NCBI RefSeq assembly: GCF_039555335.1
Contig: NW_027305500.1
Coordinates: 496,001-560,000 of the forward strand
DNA from: Amphiura filiformis
Lineage: Eukaryota; Echinodermata; Ophiuroidea; Amphilepidida; Amphiuridae
DNA: 64,000 nucleotides
Direction: 5' to 3'
Position 1 is the stretch's first letter. Every line of letters begins with the position of its first letter. The notes beneath the pieces are model-generated. The model saw only the letters and a program-made list of their open reading frames with translations. It was not told the origin of the DNA and did no database searches. Of this stretch, positions 55,991-64,000 are shown piece by piece. Made by a program: the position numbers and the translations under genes.

Positions 55991-56311
55991 TCCAAACAAT
56001 GGGAAGGGCAACAAGTCCTTGTGTTATTTGACCAGGTAAGGTAATTTTCCTTTGATTGGTGTATAAATGTGCACCACTTATGAAAAGTAATTTTTACAAG
56101 ACACATTTATCTGATCCTTATAATGTTTGTATATGTAGAGATGTAGTCAATATGCCAAATATATCACTTTTTCGTGTTCCTGCAATACCCTGGTCCAGAT
56201 TCTGAATTTGTATAATTGAAGACCGAATTAAAAAGACTAGTTTGCGAGGCGACTGACTTGTTCAGTAGGTGACGGACAGACCAGGGTGGCTAGGAGAGGT
56301 AAGTCTCAATC

Positions 56312-57378
56312 ATGATGAAACGCCAAAAAAGCACCAGGGTGAAAGCCCCTGCTAATACTAATCCGCCACTTCTTCCGATGGACCAAAAGAGGACTAATGA
56401 CGCTACTGCTTTAAAGCTAACTGGAAGGTTTGATGCTCCTCCCAGAGCGGGATCAACACCAAGCCGAGCCCCAATTGGAAGGGCTGTCGCCGATGCACCA
56501 AAGGAAAAGGTGGCTTTACTAACTACTAAGTGTAATATAGGAATAGGCACCTGGAATGTTAGGACATTACACCATGATGGCAATCTTGAAATTCTACTAA
56601 ATCAAATGCAAAAGTTCAGATGGGAAATACTTGGCCTAGCTGAAACTCACTGGACAGAATCTGGAGAGTTTACCATAGATGGCTACAAAATTCTTAGCTC
56701 CGGTAATTTATCAGTACACCGAAAATTAGTAGGGCTGATACTTAACAAAGTTGCTCAGAGTGCACTCCTAGGATACAACCCCATCTCACCAAGATTGATC
56801 TCAGCAAGATTTCAGACAAAGACGGGAGCAATCGCCATCATTCAAGTGTATGCCCCAAACACTGCCGACAGTGAGACTTGCGTAGATGAATTCTACGACT
56901 AACTACAAAGAGAAACTGACAAAACACCAAAAAATGACATCTTAATCGTCATGGGCGATCTAAATGCCAAAGTTGGAAGCGATTAAACTCAGGATGGGAG
57001 ACCGTCATGGGAAAACACGGACTTGGAGAAAGCAATGACAGAGGTGAAAAACTACTCACATTCTGCATGTTCTGTGCAACAAATGACTTGTGCATAACCA
57101 ATACAATGTTCAAACAAAGCAAATTCAAAAGGCAATGGACATGGGCATCTCCAGACCACAAAACGCACAACAAAATTGATTACATCATAATCAACACCAA
57201 GTGGAAAAGTTGTATTACCAACTGCAGAAGTTATCCAAGTGCAGACGTTGGATCTGACCACCAATTGGTGTTGAGTGACATCAAACTGAAGTTCAAGTCA
57301 AAACCAAAATGTAACACCCCAAACGATATGACATTTTCAAACTCAAAAATCCAGACACAAGGAAAAGATACGAGATAG
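56312..57378 (+). pseudogene. LINE copy 1 endonuclease domain (broken)
   Basis: Apurinic-like endonuclease motifs in order: GIGTWNVRTL (catalytic Asn), LAETHW (Glu), QVYAPNT, GDLNAKVG (Asp, Asn), and SDHQLVLSDI (Asp, His). The first frame ends at a TAA at 56900 and again at 56984; the later motifs lie in another frame from about 56987. A live copy would nick the target site. This one cannot make a full protein. Confidence 0.82.
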
Positions 57379-58931
57379 AAATTGGAGGCAAGTTTGCCCC
57401 ATTACTCAATGATGACGACACTGATGTTGATATCATGTGGAATGGTATCAAATCTGCCATAAGTGACACCTCAAGAAAGCTCCTTGGTTTCAAAAAACCA
57501 CAAAAACCAAAGCCATGGATCAGCCAGGAGGTCATCAGACTGAGCGAAGAAAGATCAAAGGTGATACAGCAGATGAAAACAGATACAAACAAACGGAAAA
57601 GATACAATTATCTCACACGAGACATAAAACGTAAAACCAAGGGATGCAAAGATGCCTGGCTAAAGGATATATGTGTCAATGTAGAAAAAGCGCACCAAGC
57701 TACCAAAGAAAAGGAGGTCTACTCCACCATAAAGAAGATAACAAATAAACCCAGCATTAAAATGCAAACTGTTAAAAACAAACAGGGGAAGTGCTAACAG
57801 ATCTAGATGATGTGAAAAATCGATGGAAAGAGAACTACGAAGACCTTTACAACAAACAAAATCCAATAAACACTGAAATGACTGATATCATCCCACAAAT
57901 GGCTATGGATGAGGAAGAACCAGATATCCTGAAAGAGGAGGTTATCAGTGCAATTAAGAAACTCACCGATGACAAAGCCCCTGGCTATGACAATGTGACT
58001 GCTGAAGAACTAAAAGCTACCGGAGAAATAGGCGCGGAAATAATGCACAAACTTTGTAATATGATATGGAAAAATGAAACATATCTCCGAATTCCAAGCG
58101 GGATTCCGCCCAGGAAGGTCGACTGTGGATCAACTTTTTACACTGCGACAAATTTCAGAAAAATACCTCGAACAGGAAAGGGAGTTATTTTGCTGTTATA
58201 TAGACTTTGAGAAGGCTTTCGACTCAGTATGGCAAGAGGGTGTATGGAAAGCACTCAGCTTCTTCGGATTTCCACTCAAGATAATCAATATGCTTAGGGC
58301 CCTCTACAGCAAATCCAACAATGCAGTGAGAGTATATAGTGACCTCACAGAATGGTTCCACACCACAGTGGGTGTAGGTCAAGGATGCGCAATTTCGCCC
58401 CAACTCTTCAATGTCCTCCTTGAACTGGTTATGCTTTATGCAACTCACAACATCGCCATAGGAGCACATATCCAAGGCCAGCTTATTTCAAGCCTCCGCT
58501 TCGCCGACGACATTGTTCTCATACCAGAGACACCCAGGTACCTCCAAACATTTGTGGACAAAGTATTCAATTATAGCTCCAACCTAGGGCTCAAGATCAA
58601 CATCTCCAAAACTGAAGTACAAGTCATCAGTGGACAAGAAATCCAGCTCAACATCAATATTAATGGACAAAATCTGAATCAAGTAAATGAGTTCATCTAC
58701 CTCGGGGGCAAAATATCTGGCAGAGGAACATGTAACGAGGATGTCAAATACAGAATTGGAAAAGCGCTAGGTGCGGTTCAAAGACTACAGCCAATCTGGA
58801 ATGCAAAGGATATTCGCCGCTCAACCAAAGTTGAACTGTTAAAAGTACTTGTTCTCTCCATCCTGCTATATGGGGCAGAAACCTGGACCTTGAAAAGGAA
58901 GATGAGAATCGTCTGCTTGTCTTTGAGATGA
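57379..58931 (+). pseudogene. LINE copy 1 linker and reverse transcriptase (broken)
   Basis: The linker includes RRYNYLTRDIKRK-like sequence (57435-57797), then DDKAPGYDNVTAEELKATG. At about 58075 the frame jumps from MIWKNE straight to ISEFQAGFRPGRST, missing the segment with the first conserved RT blocks. Later blocks are present: CYIDFEKAFDSVW, GVGQGCAISPQLFN, SLRFADDIVLI (the FADD catalytic pair) and FIYLGGKISG. The frame ends early near 58931 by frameshift and continues to 59080 as MCLRKILGVSRLDKIR. Confidence 0.82.
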
Positions 58932-59100
58932 TGTGTCTGAGAAAAATCCTGGGAGTATCTCGACTAGACAAAATTAGAAACTCAACCATCCGTCAATCAC
59001 TAGATATGAACCACACCATCTTAAACAGAGTAACTCAGAAACGACTGCGATTCTTTGGACACATCCAAAGAATGCCAAACTTACTTACTCTTACTTACTC

Positions 59101-60672
59101 TTACTCCGTCGACTCTTGCTGTCGGGCATCAATGATGGCTCGCCATAACCGCCTGTCCTGCATGCTGGTCTCAATTTCTGCCACTGTGTATCCTGTGTCT
59201 TGTTGAAGCAGGTCCACAAAGGTCTTCTTGGGACGTCCTTTGGTTCGTTTTCCTTGGGTGGGCTTCCATGTTACCAGATCAGATGTAATCCTCCCCTTGG
59301 CTCTCTTACAGTGTCCCGCAAACCGTAGCCGTCTTGTGCTGATTTTTGAGGTCACAGGTGGAATGTCCCCATACAATTCCTTATTGGTCATGTGCATTTT
59401 CCAGCTCACATTTAATGCTGATCTTAACATTCTTGTATAGCAGCCATCCATTGCTTTGCCAATTTTCTTGGTAATGGTCCAGGTTTCACAACCATACAGC
59501 AGGACGCTTTCTACAGTAGCTTGGAATAGGTGCGTTTTGAGGTGTCTGGGTAGAGATGATTTCCAAATATTATTGAGCTTGTTACAAGCCTTCCATGCCA
59601 TTGCCTTTCTTACTCTGATGTCTTGCTCAGTACTCCTGACCCACGACCCCAAGTACTTGAAGTCTTTTACTTCTTCCAGGAAGCTGCCATCCTCGGTTTG
59701 GATTTCAACATCTGTTGAATGGTTGTACACCATGAATTGTGTTTTCTTTGCATTCATATGTAATCCCACACGAAGTGCAGCGTTTTCTACATTTTTGAGC
59801 AGTTCCTGTGCTTGGTTGGCAGTATCAGATAGTAGCGCAATGTCGTCTGCGAAGTCAAGATCAGTTATGTTCAGCGGACCAACTCGTCGGCTTTTTCTAG
59901 GTTTTATTGTGAAGCCTAATCTCTCCTCCCTGCCGTCTATTGCAGATCTGAGGCAATAGTCTAGGACGATGATGAACAGATATGGTGCCAGCATATCACC
60001 TTGTAACACACCTGCTAAAATTTCAAATTCATCTGTGTCACCATCTGGGGTCGTCACTTTAGCCTCTGTACCCTGGTAGGTGTCTTCAATTGCGTTCACA
60101 ATGATATCTGGGATGCCATAAGCTTTCAAGATCTTGATCATTTTCCCTCTGTGGACGGTATCGAAAGCTTTTTTGAAATCAATAAATGTTATCACTGCAG
60201 AGAGGTTCTTTTCTTCAATGCCCTCAATAATCCTTCTCAAGGCAAGAATCTGCTCAGTGGTCGATCTCTTTTCTCTAAAGCCACATTGATTCTGTCTGAG
60301 CTTTTCATCAAGGTGTGGTCTGATCCTGTTCAAGAGCATCCTGTTGAATGTTTTAGCAACTATTGAGCTTAGGCTGATTCCCCTGTAGTTGGCTGTTAGG
60401 CTGAGATCGCCGCTCTTAGGTACTGGGATGAGGTTCAAGACGGACCACTGGTTAGGTTTCTGTCGGTTTAGTAGTACTTGATTGCAAAAATCAAGTATGA
60501 TTATGTCAATATTGCATCTCTTGATCACCTCTGGTGGAATACCATCTTCTCCATAACTCTTGCCTTCCTTAATAGCCATCTTTGCTTTCTGGTATTCCTC
60601 CATATCAAAAGCATCTGTTCTGATGGGTAGTTCATGAAATATAGTTGGTATATCCTCATTTTCCATTGTCAC
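59101..60672 (-). CDS. LINE copy 2 reverse transcriptase and C-terminal region
   Basis: A 523-codon open frame; the true frame continues upstream to about 60760, where a frameshift separates it from the linker. RT blocks in order: GKSYGEDGIPPEVI, LNLIPVPKSGD, NYRGISLSSIVAKTFNRML, QCGFREKRSTTEQI, TFIDFKKAFDTVHR (first catalytic Asp), GVLQGDMLAPYLF, LDFADDIALL (catalytic Asp pair) and FKYLGSWV. The C-terminal part has LRFAGHCKR and TKGRPKKTFVDLLQQDTG, as in RTE-type elements. It would copy element RNA into DNA at the nicked target. All catalytic residues are present, but the upstream frameshifts leave it without its endonuclease. Confidence 0.9.
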   Translation of the reverse strand: MTMENEDIPTIFHELPIRTDAFDMEEYQKAKMAIKEGKSYGEDGIPPEVIKRCNIDIIILDFCNQVLLNRQKPNQWSVLNLIPVPKSGDLSLTANYRGISLSSIVAKTFNRMLLNRIRPHLDEKLRQNQCGFREKRSTTEQILALRRIIEGIEEKNLSAVITFIDFKKAFDTVHRGKMIKILKAYGIPDIIVNAIEDTYQGTEAKVTTPDGDTDEFEILAGVLQGDMLAPYLFIIVLDYCLRSAIDGREERLGFTIKPRKSRRVGPLNITDLDFADDIALLSDTANQAQELLKNVENAALRVGLHMNAKKTQFMVYNHSTDVEIQTEDGSFLEEVKDFKYLGSWVRSTEQDIRVRKAMAWKACNKLNNIWKSSLPRHLKTHLFQATVESVLLYGCETWTITKKIGKAMDGCYTRMLRSALNVSWKMHMTNKELYGDIPPVTSKISTRRLRFAGHCKRAKGRITSDLVTWKPTQGKRTKGRPKKTFVDLLQQDTGYTVAEIETSMQDRRLWRAIIDARQQESTE

Positions 60673-60746
60673 TTGTGGTGGATTCCCTAGTAGGTTCTTG
60701 AAATGGTCATGCCATTTCTTCAGTCTTTCTTCTTTGCTGTCATCCT

Positions 60747-61400
60747 TTAGTCTTCCACTCCTTGCCTTTTCCTACCACTAACACAATTGATGATACCCCA
60801 TGCTAGTTTATGTCTGTGGTTCAGATTGGCCTCTTCATATTCCTTCAACTTGTTCTCTATGAACTCCCTATTTGCTCTTTCATATGCCTGGTCTAGTTCA
60901 TCCTTGCTCTGCTCAAATTCTAAATGAGTATCTTTGGTATTCTCATTGACGTGTCTCTTGTTGACTTCTGTTAGGTGTTGTCTAGCTTGTTCTACTCTTG
61001 AGTCAAAGCAAAGTGCTTTTCTTTGCTTCTTTGGTAGTGTAGGCATTACTTTTTCAGCAGCCTCCTTGTTGGCCTGAATCAGGTAATTATACTTTTGTGT
61101 TTGGTCTGCACAATTATCATCAGATAAAACAGAATATCTGTTTTTAATCTCCAGAGTATACCTGTCCTGAAGTTCAGGGTCTGTTGCTAGTTTGGCCCAA
61201 TCATATTTCACTCTCTTTGAAGGTGATTTGTTGTTGGCTCTTAGACTGAGTCGGATGTTTGCAGTCACTATCCTATGATCTGAACCTGTGCTTGCGAAAA
61301 AGTTGTAGGCTTGTGTATTAATTACACAATTTTCCACTTCTTCCTGATTAAAACATAATCCAGTTGTGCTCTGAATCCACTCGGCAGCACACATGTCCAA
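60747..61400 (-). pseudogene. LINE copy 2 endonuclease end and linker
   Basis: Carries the last endonuclease motif (GSDHRIVTANIRL), then a charged linker (RANREFIENKLKEYEEANL, HRHKLAWGIINCVSGRK). It is joined to the preceding frame by a one-base shift near 61330 in an A run, and to the following frame by another near 60760, where the frame closes prematurely. Confidence 0.8.
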
Positions 61401-62167
61401 AGTTTTGACTTCTTCTTCTGAAATGTGGTATTGGTGATGATAAGGTTGTTCTCCTGTGCAAACTCAAGTAGGAAGTCTCCGTTTCTGTTTGTGTTTTGGT
61501 GGTATGTAAATTTTGCATCATCCAGTCCAATTCTTGCATTAAAATCTCCTGCAATTATCAATACGTTATGAGCAGGTACAGATTTTGTAGCTGCATTCAG
61601 CTGTTTGTAGTGTTCTTCAACATCTTCTTCATCCGAGACGTTCGTTGGTGAGTAGGTAGTAATTATGGTAGTCTTTGGATTTCCACCCAGTGTAACTTGT
61701 AAAATTCTTGATGTTATGAATCTGACAGATAACATTGCTCTCTTAGCAGATGAACTAAGAAGAATGCCCACTCCACCTATTGATGCTCCTATCTTGTTTC
61801 TGTAGGCAGAGGCTGTTATCAGTTGGAAACCTTCCGGGAGATCTTCAAATTGGAGTTCACTGTTGTCGCTGTGAACTATCCTGTGCTCCTGGATAGCAAG
61901 TACTTCAATTCTGTACTTCTTGGCTAATGCACATAGTTCAAGTTGTTTGTGCGGGTTTTTCAATGTCCTTGTATTCATTGTAGCAATATTAACTGGTTTC
62001 TTACATTTCAGAAATTGGGCTCCCCTGCTGATTCCGCCATCAGTTGCCACCCTTCCAATTGGATTTGAGGTACCAACGTCATGACTTCCACAATCGATGT
62101 GAAGGGCTTCACCAGCAGGAAGATTTGCAGGGGCTTTAACCCTGGTGCTTTTAGTTTTCGCCATCAT
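61322..62167 (-). CDS. LINE copy 2 endonuclease domain
   Basis: 281 codons starting MMAKTKSTRVKAPANLPAGE, a start shared with LINE copy 1 (MMKRQKSTRVKAPANTNPPL). Motifs: NIATMNTRTL, IQEHRI, TYSPTN and GDFNARIG. The frame ends at RKKWKIV because of the frameshift; the terminal SDH motif is in the next frame. It would nick target DNA to prime reverse transcription. Confidence 0.88.
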   Translation of the reverse strand: MMAKTKSTRVKAPANLPAGEALHIDCGSHDVGTSNPIGRVATDGGISRGAQFLKCKKPVNIATMNTRTLKNPHKQLELCALAKKYRIEVLAIQEHRIVHSDNSELQFEDLPEGFQLITASAYRNKIGASIGGVGILLSSSAKRAMLSVRFITSRILQVTLGGNPKTTIITTYSPTNVSDEEDVEEHYKQLNAATKSVPAHNVLIIAGDFNARIGLDDAKFTYHQNTNRNGDFLLEFAQENNLIITNTTFQKKKSKLWTCVLPSGFRAQLDYVLIRKKWKIV

Positions 62168-62455
62168 AAATGTCTTTCATTTGCTAAATACTGTTGATGG
62201 TCGCAACTCCTATCAACAGGTGTCCAGTGGCCGTTGAGAATGAAAGAAAGATTCCTTCTTCATCCGCCCTCAGCACTTGCTGCTTCTGTCTCCAACCAAA
62301 AGCGCCAAGTTGTTGCTCAGGTCTCAGGACTCCCTGATTTTGTTCACTGGCTGTTCGATGAATTACCTTCAAAGCACCCTTTTGCCGTTGTAGAGATTTA
62401 TATCTCTAATCCGCCTAAGGTAGTGGACTACCTTAACTATTTAACCCATAGCTGG
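62168..62455 (-). other. LINE copy 2 5' UTR
   Basis: 288 bp between the 5' target duplication and the start codon. On the minus strand it begins cccagctatgggttaaatag; taaggtagtccactacctta and gagatataaatctc are small palindromes within it. It should contain the internal promoter. The overlapping plus-strand ORF 62234-62572 is not real. Confidence 0.75.
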
Positions 62456-62462
62456 GCCAAAC

Positions 62463-62697
62463 ACAAGGTATCCAAAAATCCTCCTGGAAGCAAGCATACT
62501 TCCACAACGACCAAAAGGAAGACCCGCAAAGAGATGGACGGATTGCATCAAGACAGACTCCTCAACCATTAACTTGACATCCCTGGTGGAAGCTGGAAGG
62601 CTAGCAACACAAAGAACAACCTGGCAAAGCATCATGACACAGATGGCAAGGCAGAGTGATCCACTTGTGCCGACGCCTTAGGTCAAGGTAGGTCAAT
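62463..62697 (+). mobile_element. RTE-like LINE copy 1, 3' part
   Basis: Reading on from MPN at 59080, the frame continues here as TRYPKILLEASI, then KGRPAKRWTDCIKTD and EAGRLATQRTTWQSIM, to a TAG near 62680. A short tail of ggtcaa repeats (ggtcaaggtaggtcaa) ends the element. The exact continuity of the frame across the insertion proves that copy 2 landed in copy 1. Confidence 0.85.
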
Positions 62698-62699
62698 AC

Positions 62700-62790
62700 G
62701 CATAATAATAATAATAATATAATAATAATTTATTTCTTATATAGCGCAGTACAATATAAAATCTCAAAGCGCTTTACAATAAACATGATA
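62700..62790 (-). mobile_element. L2/SINE-like 3' tail
   Basis: On the minus strand: gtaaagcgctttgagatttt, actgcgctatataagaaata, then (ATT)n. The AAGCGCTTTGAGA plus GCGCTATATAA plus ATT-repeat plan is common at 3' ends of L2-clade LINEs and their SINEs in animals. No body is attached. Confidence 0.65.
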
Positions 62791-62829
62791 ATAACACATG
62801 ATACAAATTTATACACGGAAAGCAAATAT

Positions 62830-62915
62830 ATAAATTACACTGGTTAAAAACCTGGTTAAACCTGTTTTAAACAGGTTAAACCTGTTTTTAAACCTGGTTA
62901 AACCTGTTTTGTCCC
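62830..62915. repeat. ACCTGGTTAAACCTGTTTTAA tandem/palindromic repeat
   Basis: Four to five overlapping copies of AAACCTGGTTAAACCTGTTT, including the mirror TTTTAAACAGGTTAAACC, in 85 bp. Confidence 0.8.
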
Positions 62916-63110
62916 CTTTCTTCTAAGTTCCAAAACCTTTTTGGTCGCTCCTATGTTTTTACAAACCCCTCTACCAGAGTATTGACGAATTAACATGATT
63001 AAATGACTTAAGCAGATTTGAATATGGCAACCGATTTTACAGTATTTTCAATGAAATCATGTTAAAAAACGGACAGAGTAAAAGTAAATAGATGCAGTTT
63101 GTACATAAAT

Positions 63111-63482
63111 AATTCAAACATTTTTGCTTGACAAATCCATTAAATGTGTACTCACGACTTTAGCTTTTGCCATCGGGATCGATGGCTTGATCACAAATGA
63201 CTTAGTCCACTGCTTTTCCCGCGAAACGGCTTGTATACGCTATGTGGTCTGTGATGGCTGATTTGTGCTGTTCTGTGGTTGATTCTTTTCTGTTTGCTCT
63301 CGATCACGTATACGATCCACTTCTCAAAACAAAAACATCATCACTTCCGGGAAATGTTAACAAGCCGTTTTGCGAGAAAAGAAGTGGACCAAGTCACTAG
63401 TGATCAAGTCATCGGACCCGATGGCGAAAGCTAAAGTCGTGAGTACACATCTAATGGATTTGTCAAGCAAAAATGTTTGAAT
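63111..63482. mobile_element. 372-bp palindromic MITE
   Basis: aattcaaacatttttgcttg, acaaatccattaaatgtgta and ctcacgactttagcttttgc on the left match the right end in reverse complement (gcgaaagctaaagtcgtgag, tacacatctaatggatttgt, tgtttgaatt). The arms are about 130 bp. The loop has no ORF. Confidence 0.85.
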
Positions 63483-64000
63483 TGGATAGAGTAAAAGTAT
63501 TGCCAGAATTGTCATCAGAAAACCAGACGAACAATTAGATGAAAAACAATTTTGTGATTGTCATCAGAACAATTACAATAAAAGATTTCTGTGATAAGAT
63601 TGCCTTTTATTTCATTATATTGATGAAGTTCATGCATCTACTATCTAATACAACAAGCTTGAAAGGGTGATAGCAACTGTGTCCCAAAATAATCTGGTTT
63701 CATTTGAACTTAGTTATATCATGGAGGTATATAAATAAATGGAGAATGATCGCCAGAATTCTAATCTCCTAAGTGGAGATTATCCCGTTACCTCTATTCA
63801 ATGAGTCACCAAACTTGAATTGACCAGCCACTTCAGCCAAGCTCATTGATCTCCACGATGGTTATGAGCCTCTACCATGGTTCATTGATTTGTCACTCCC
63901 AAAATTTCCTCATAGGAATTGACCCTACATTGACCCGTACCGGAAGCCTTGTAAAAGAGACTGTATAATGACGTCAGCTAGTCAATCAGATGTTCAAAGT
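63483..64000. other. Unannotated DNA at the window end
   Basis: No gene, RNA gene or clear repeat. ggacagagtaaaagta (63071) and ggatagagtaaaagta (63483) flank the preceding MITE as direct repeats, suggesting a wider duplication around it. Confidence 0.4.

Larger units (their letters stand above)
56245..59080 (+). mobile_element. RTE-like LINE copy 1, 5' part (decayed)
   Basis: An endonuclease-reverse transcriptase frame in the plus strand is broken by at least four frameshifts (near 56985, 57340, 57785 and 58903), an in-frame stop at 56900, and a deletion near 58075 that removes the first reverse-transcriptase motifs. It stops at GCCAAAC (59074-59080), where LINE copy 2 is inserted, and resumes at 62463. 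The 5' limit is approximate. The endonuclease belongs to the type often annotated as craniofacial development protein 2, which derives from RTE LINEs. Confidence 0.85.
59081..62455 (-). mobile_element. RTE-like LINE copy 2, nearly full length
   Basis: 3,375 bp inserted in LINE copy 1 and flanked by GCCAAAC at 59074-59080 and 62456-62462. Minus-strand order: 5' UTR (about 290 bp, 62455-62168), endonuclease, linker, reverse transcriptase, and a 20-bp tail of GAGTAAGTAA repeats directly after the stop codon. A single ancestral frame of about 1,000 codons is split by two one-base frameshifts (near 61330 and 60760). A very short 3' UTR with a simple-repeat tail is typical of the RTE clade. Confidence 0.9.

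Noticed and set aside
56290..56583. 97-codon minus-strand ORF at the start of LINE copy 1
   Set aside because: Antisense to the endonuclease frame, which has all the family motifs on the plus strand.
59228..59959. Plus-strand ORFs (70 and 167 codons) over LINE copy 2
   Set aside because: Antisense to the reverse-transcriptase frame; no motif of their own.
62234..62572. 112-codon plus-strand ORF
   Set aside because: It spans the LINE copy 2 5' UTR and the junction with LINE copy 1; the LINE copy 1 frame across the junction is different and matches the family.

Overview
The window is eukaryotic, AT-rich, and almost entirely repeat-derived non-coding DNA around one clear protein-coding gene. 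The abundant TAGGCCTA-type words, the CAGCAAACACAAAACG palindromic elements, the tRNA-headed SINE and the RTE-like LINEs (endonuclease of the craniofacial-development-protein-2 type) fit a marine deuterostome invertebrate, most likely an echinoderm or hemichordate. This is inference from sequence style only; I cannot name the species. There are no operons, rRNAs or CRISPR arrays.

Layout. 0-5 kb: MITE-like inverted-repeat elements, including a 248-bp hAT-type MITE with a perfect 8-bp target duplication. 5-10 kb: two short splice-site-flanked candidate exons and a nested stack of palindromic elements inside a family-C element (terminal words CCCAGCAAACAC). 10-12 kb: a rearranged mariner-like transposase whose two halves lie on opposite strands. 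12-24 kb: MITEs, two near-perfect 160-bp hairpins, two related 20-bp minisatellites in opposite orientation, a SINE copy, and microsatellite and AGGTCA-repeat DNA. 24-35 kb: more MITEs (two hAT insertions with exact 8-bp duplications), a family-C element inside another, and a 2.6-kb foldback element. 35.5-38.2 kb: a giant 2.7-kb palindrome that looks like two 1.25-kb inverted-repeat elements head to head, with a TTCGAAATTTCGAA core at both ends and the centre.

39.28-41.90 kb holds the main gene: an 873-codon single-exon ORF for a type I membrane protein with signal peptide, three Ig-like domains, a Ser/Thr-rich stalk, one transmembrane helix and a long cytoplasmic tail. The tail carries five YAx(V/I/L) motifs plus YxxP and SH3-type sites, as in an SH2-recruiting cell-surface receptor. 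Its last codons and stop recur as a degenerate tandem repeat in the 3' flank.

42.3-49.1 kb is a nearly identical 3.4-kb tandem duplication, starting inside the gene's 3' flank and ending just past a MITE; each unit carries a SINE, two MITE families and a polyadenylation signal. 49.2-51.6 kb has an 88-bp minisatellite and tandem repeats built on TGACCTTTGACCT. 52-56 kb is further repeats. 56.2-62.7 kb is two RTE-like LINEs: a decayed plus-strand copy split by a younger minus-strand copy of 3,375 bp, with a 7-bp target duplication, the old reading frame resuming exactly after the insertion. 62.7-64 kb holds an L2/SINE-like tail and another palindromic MITE.
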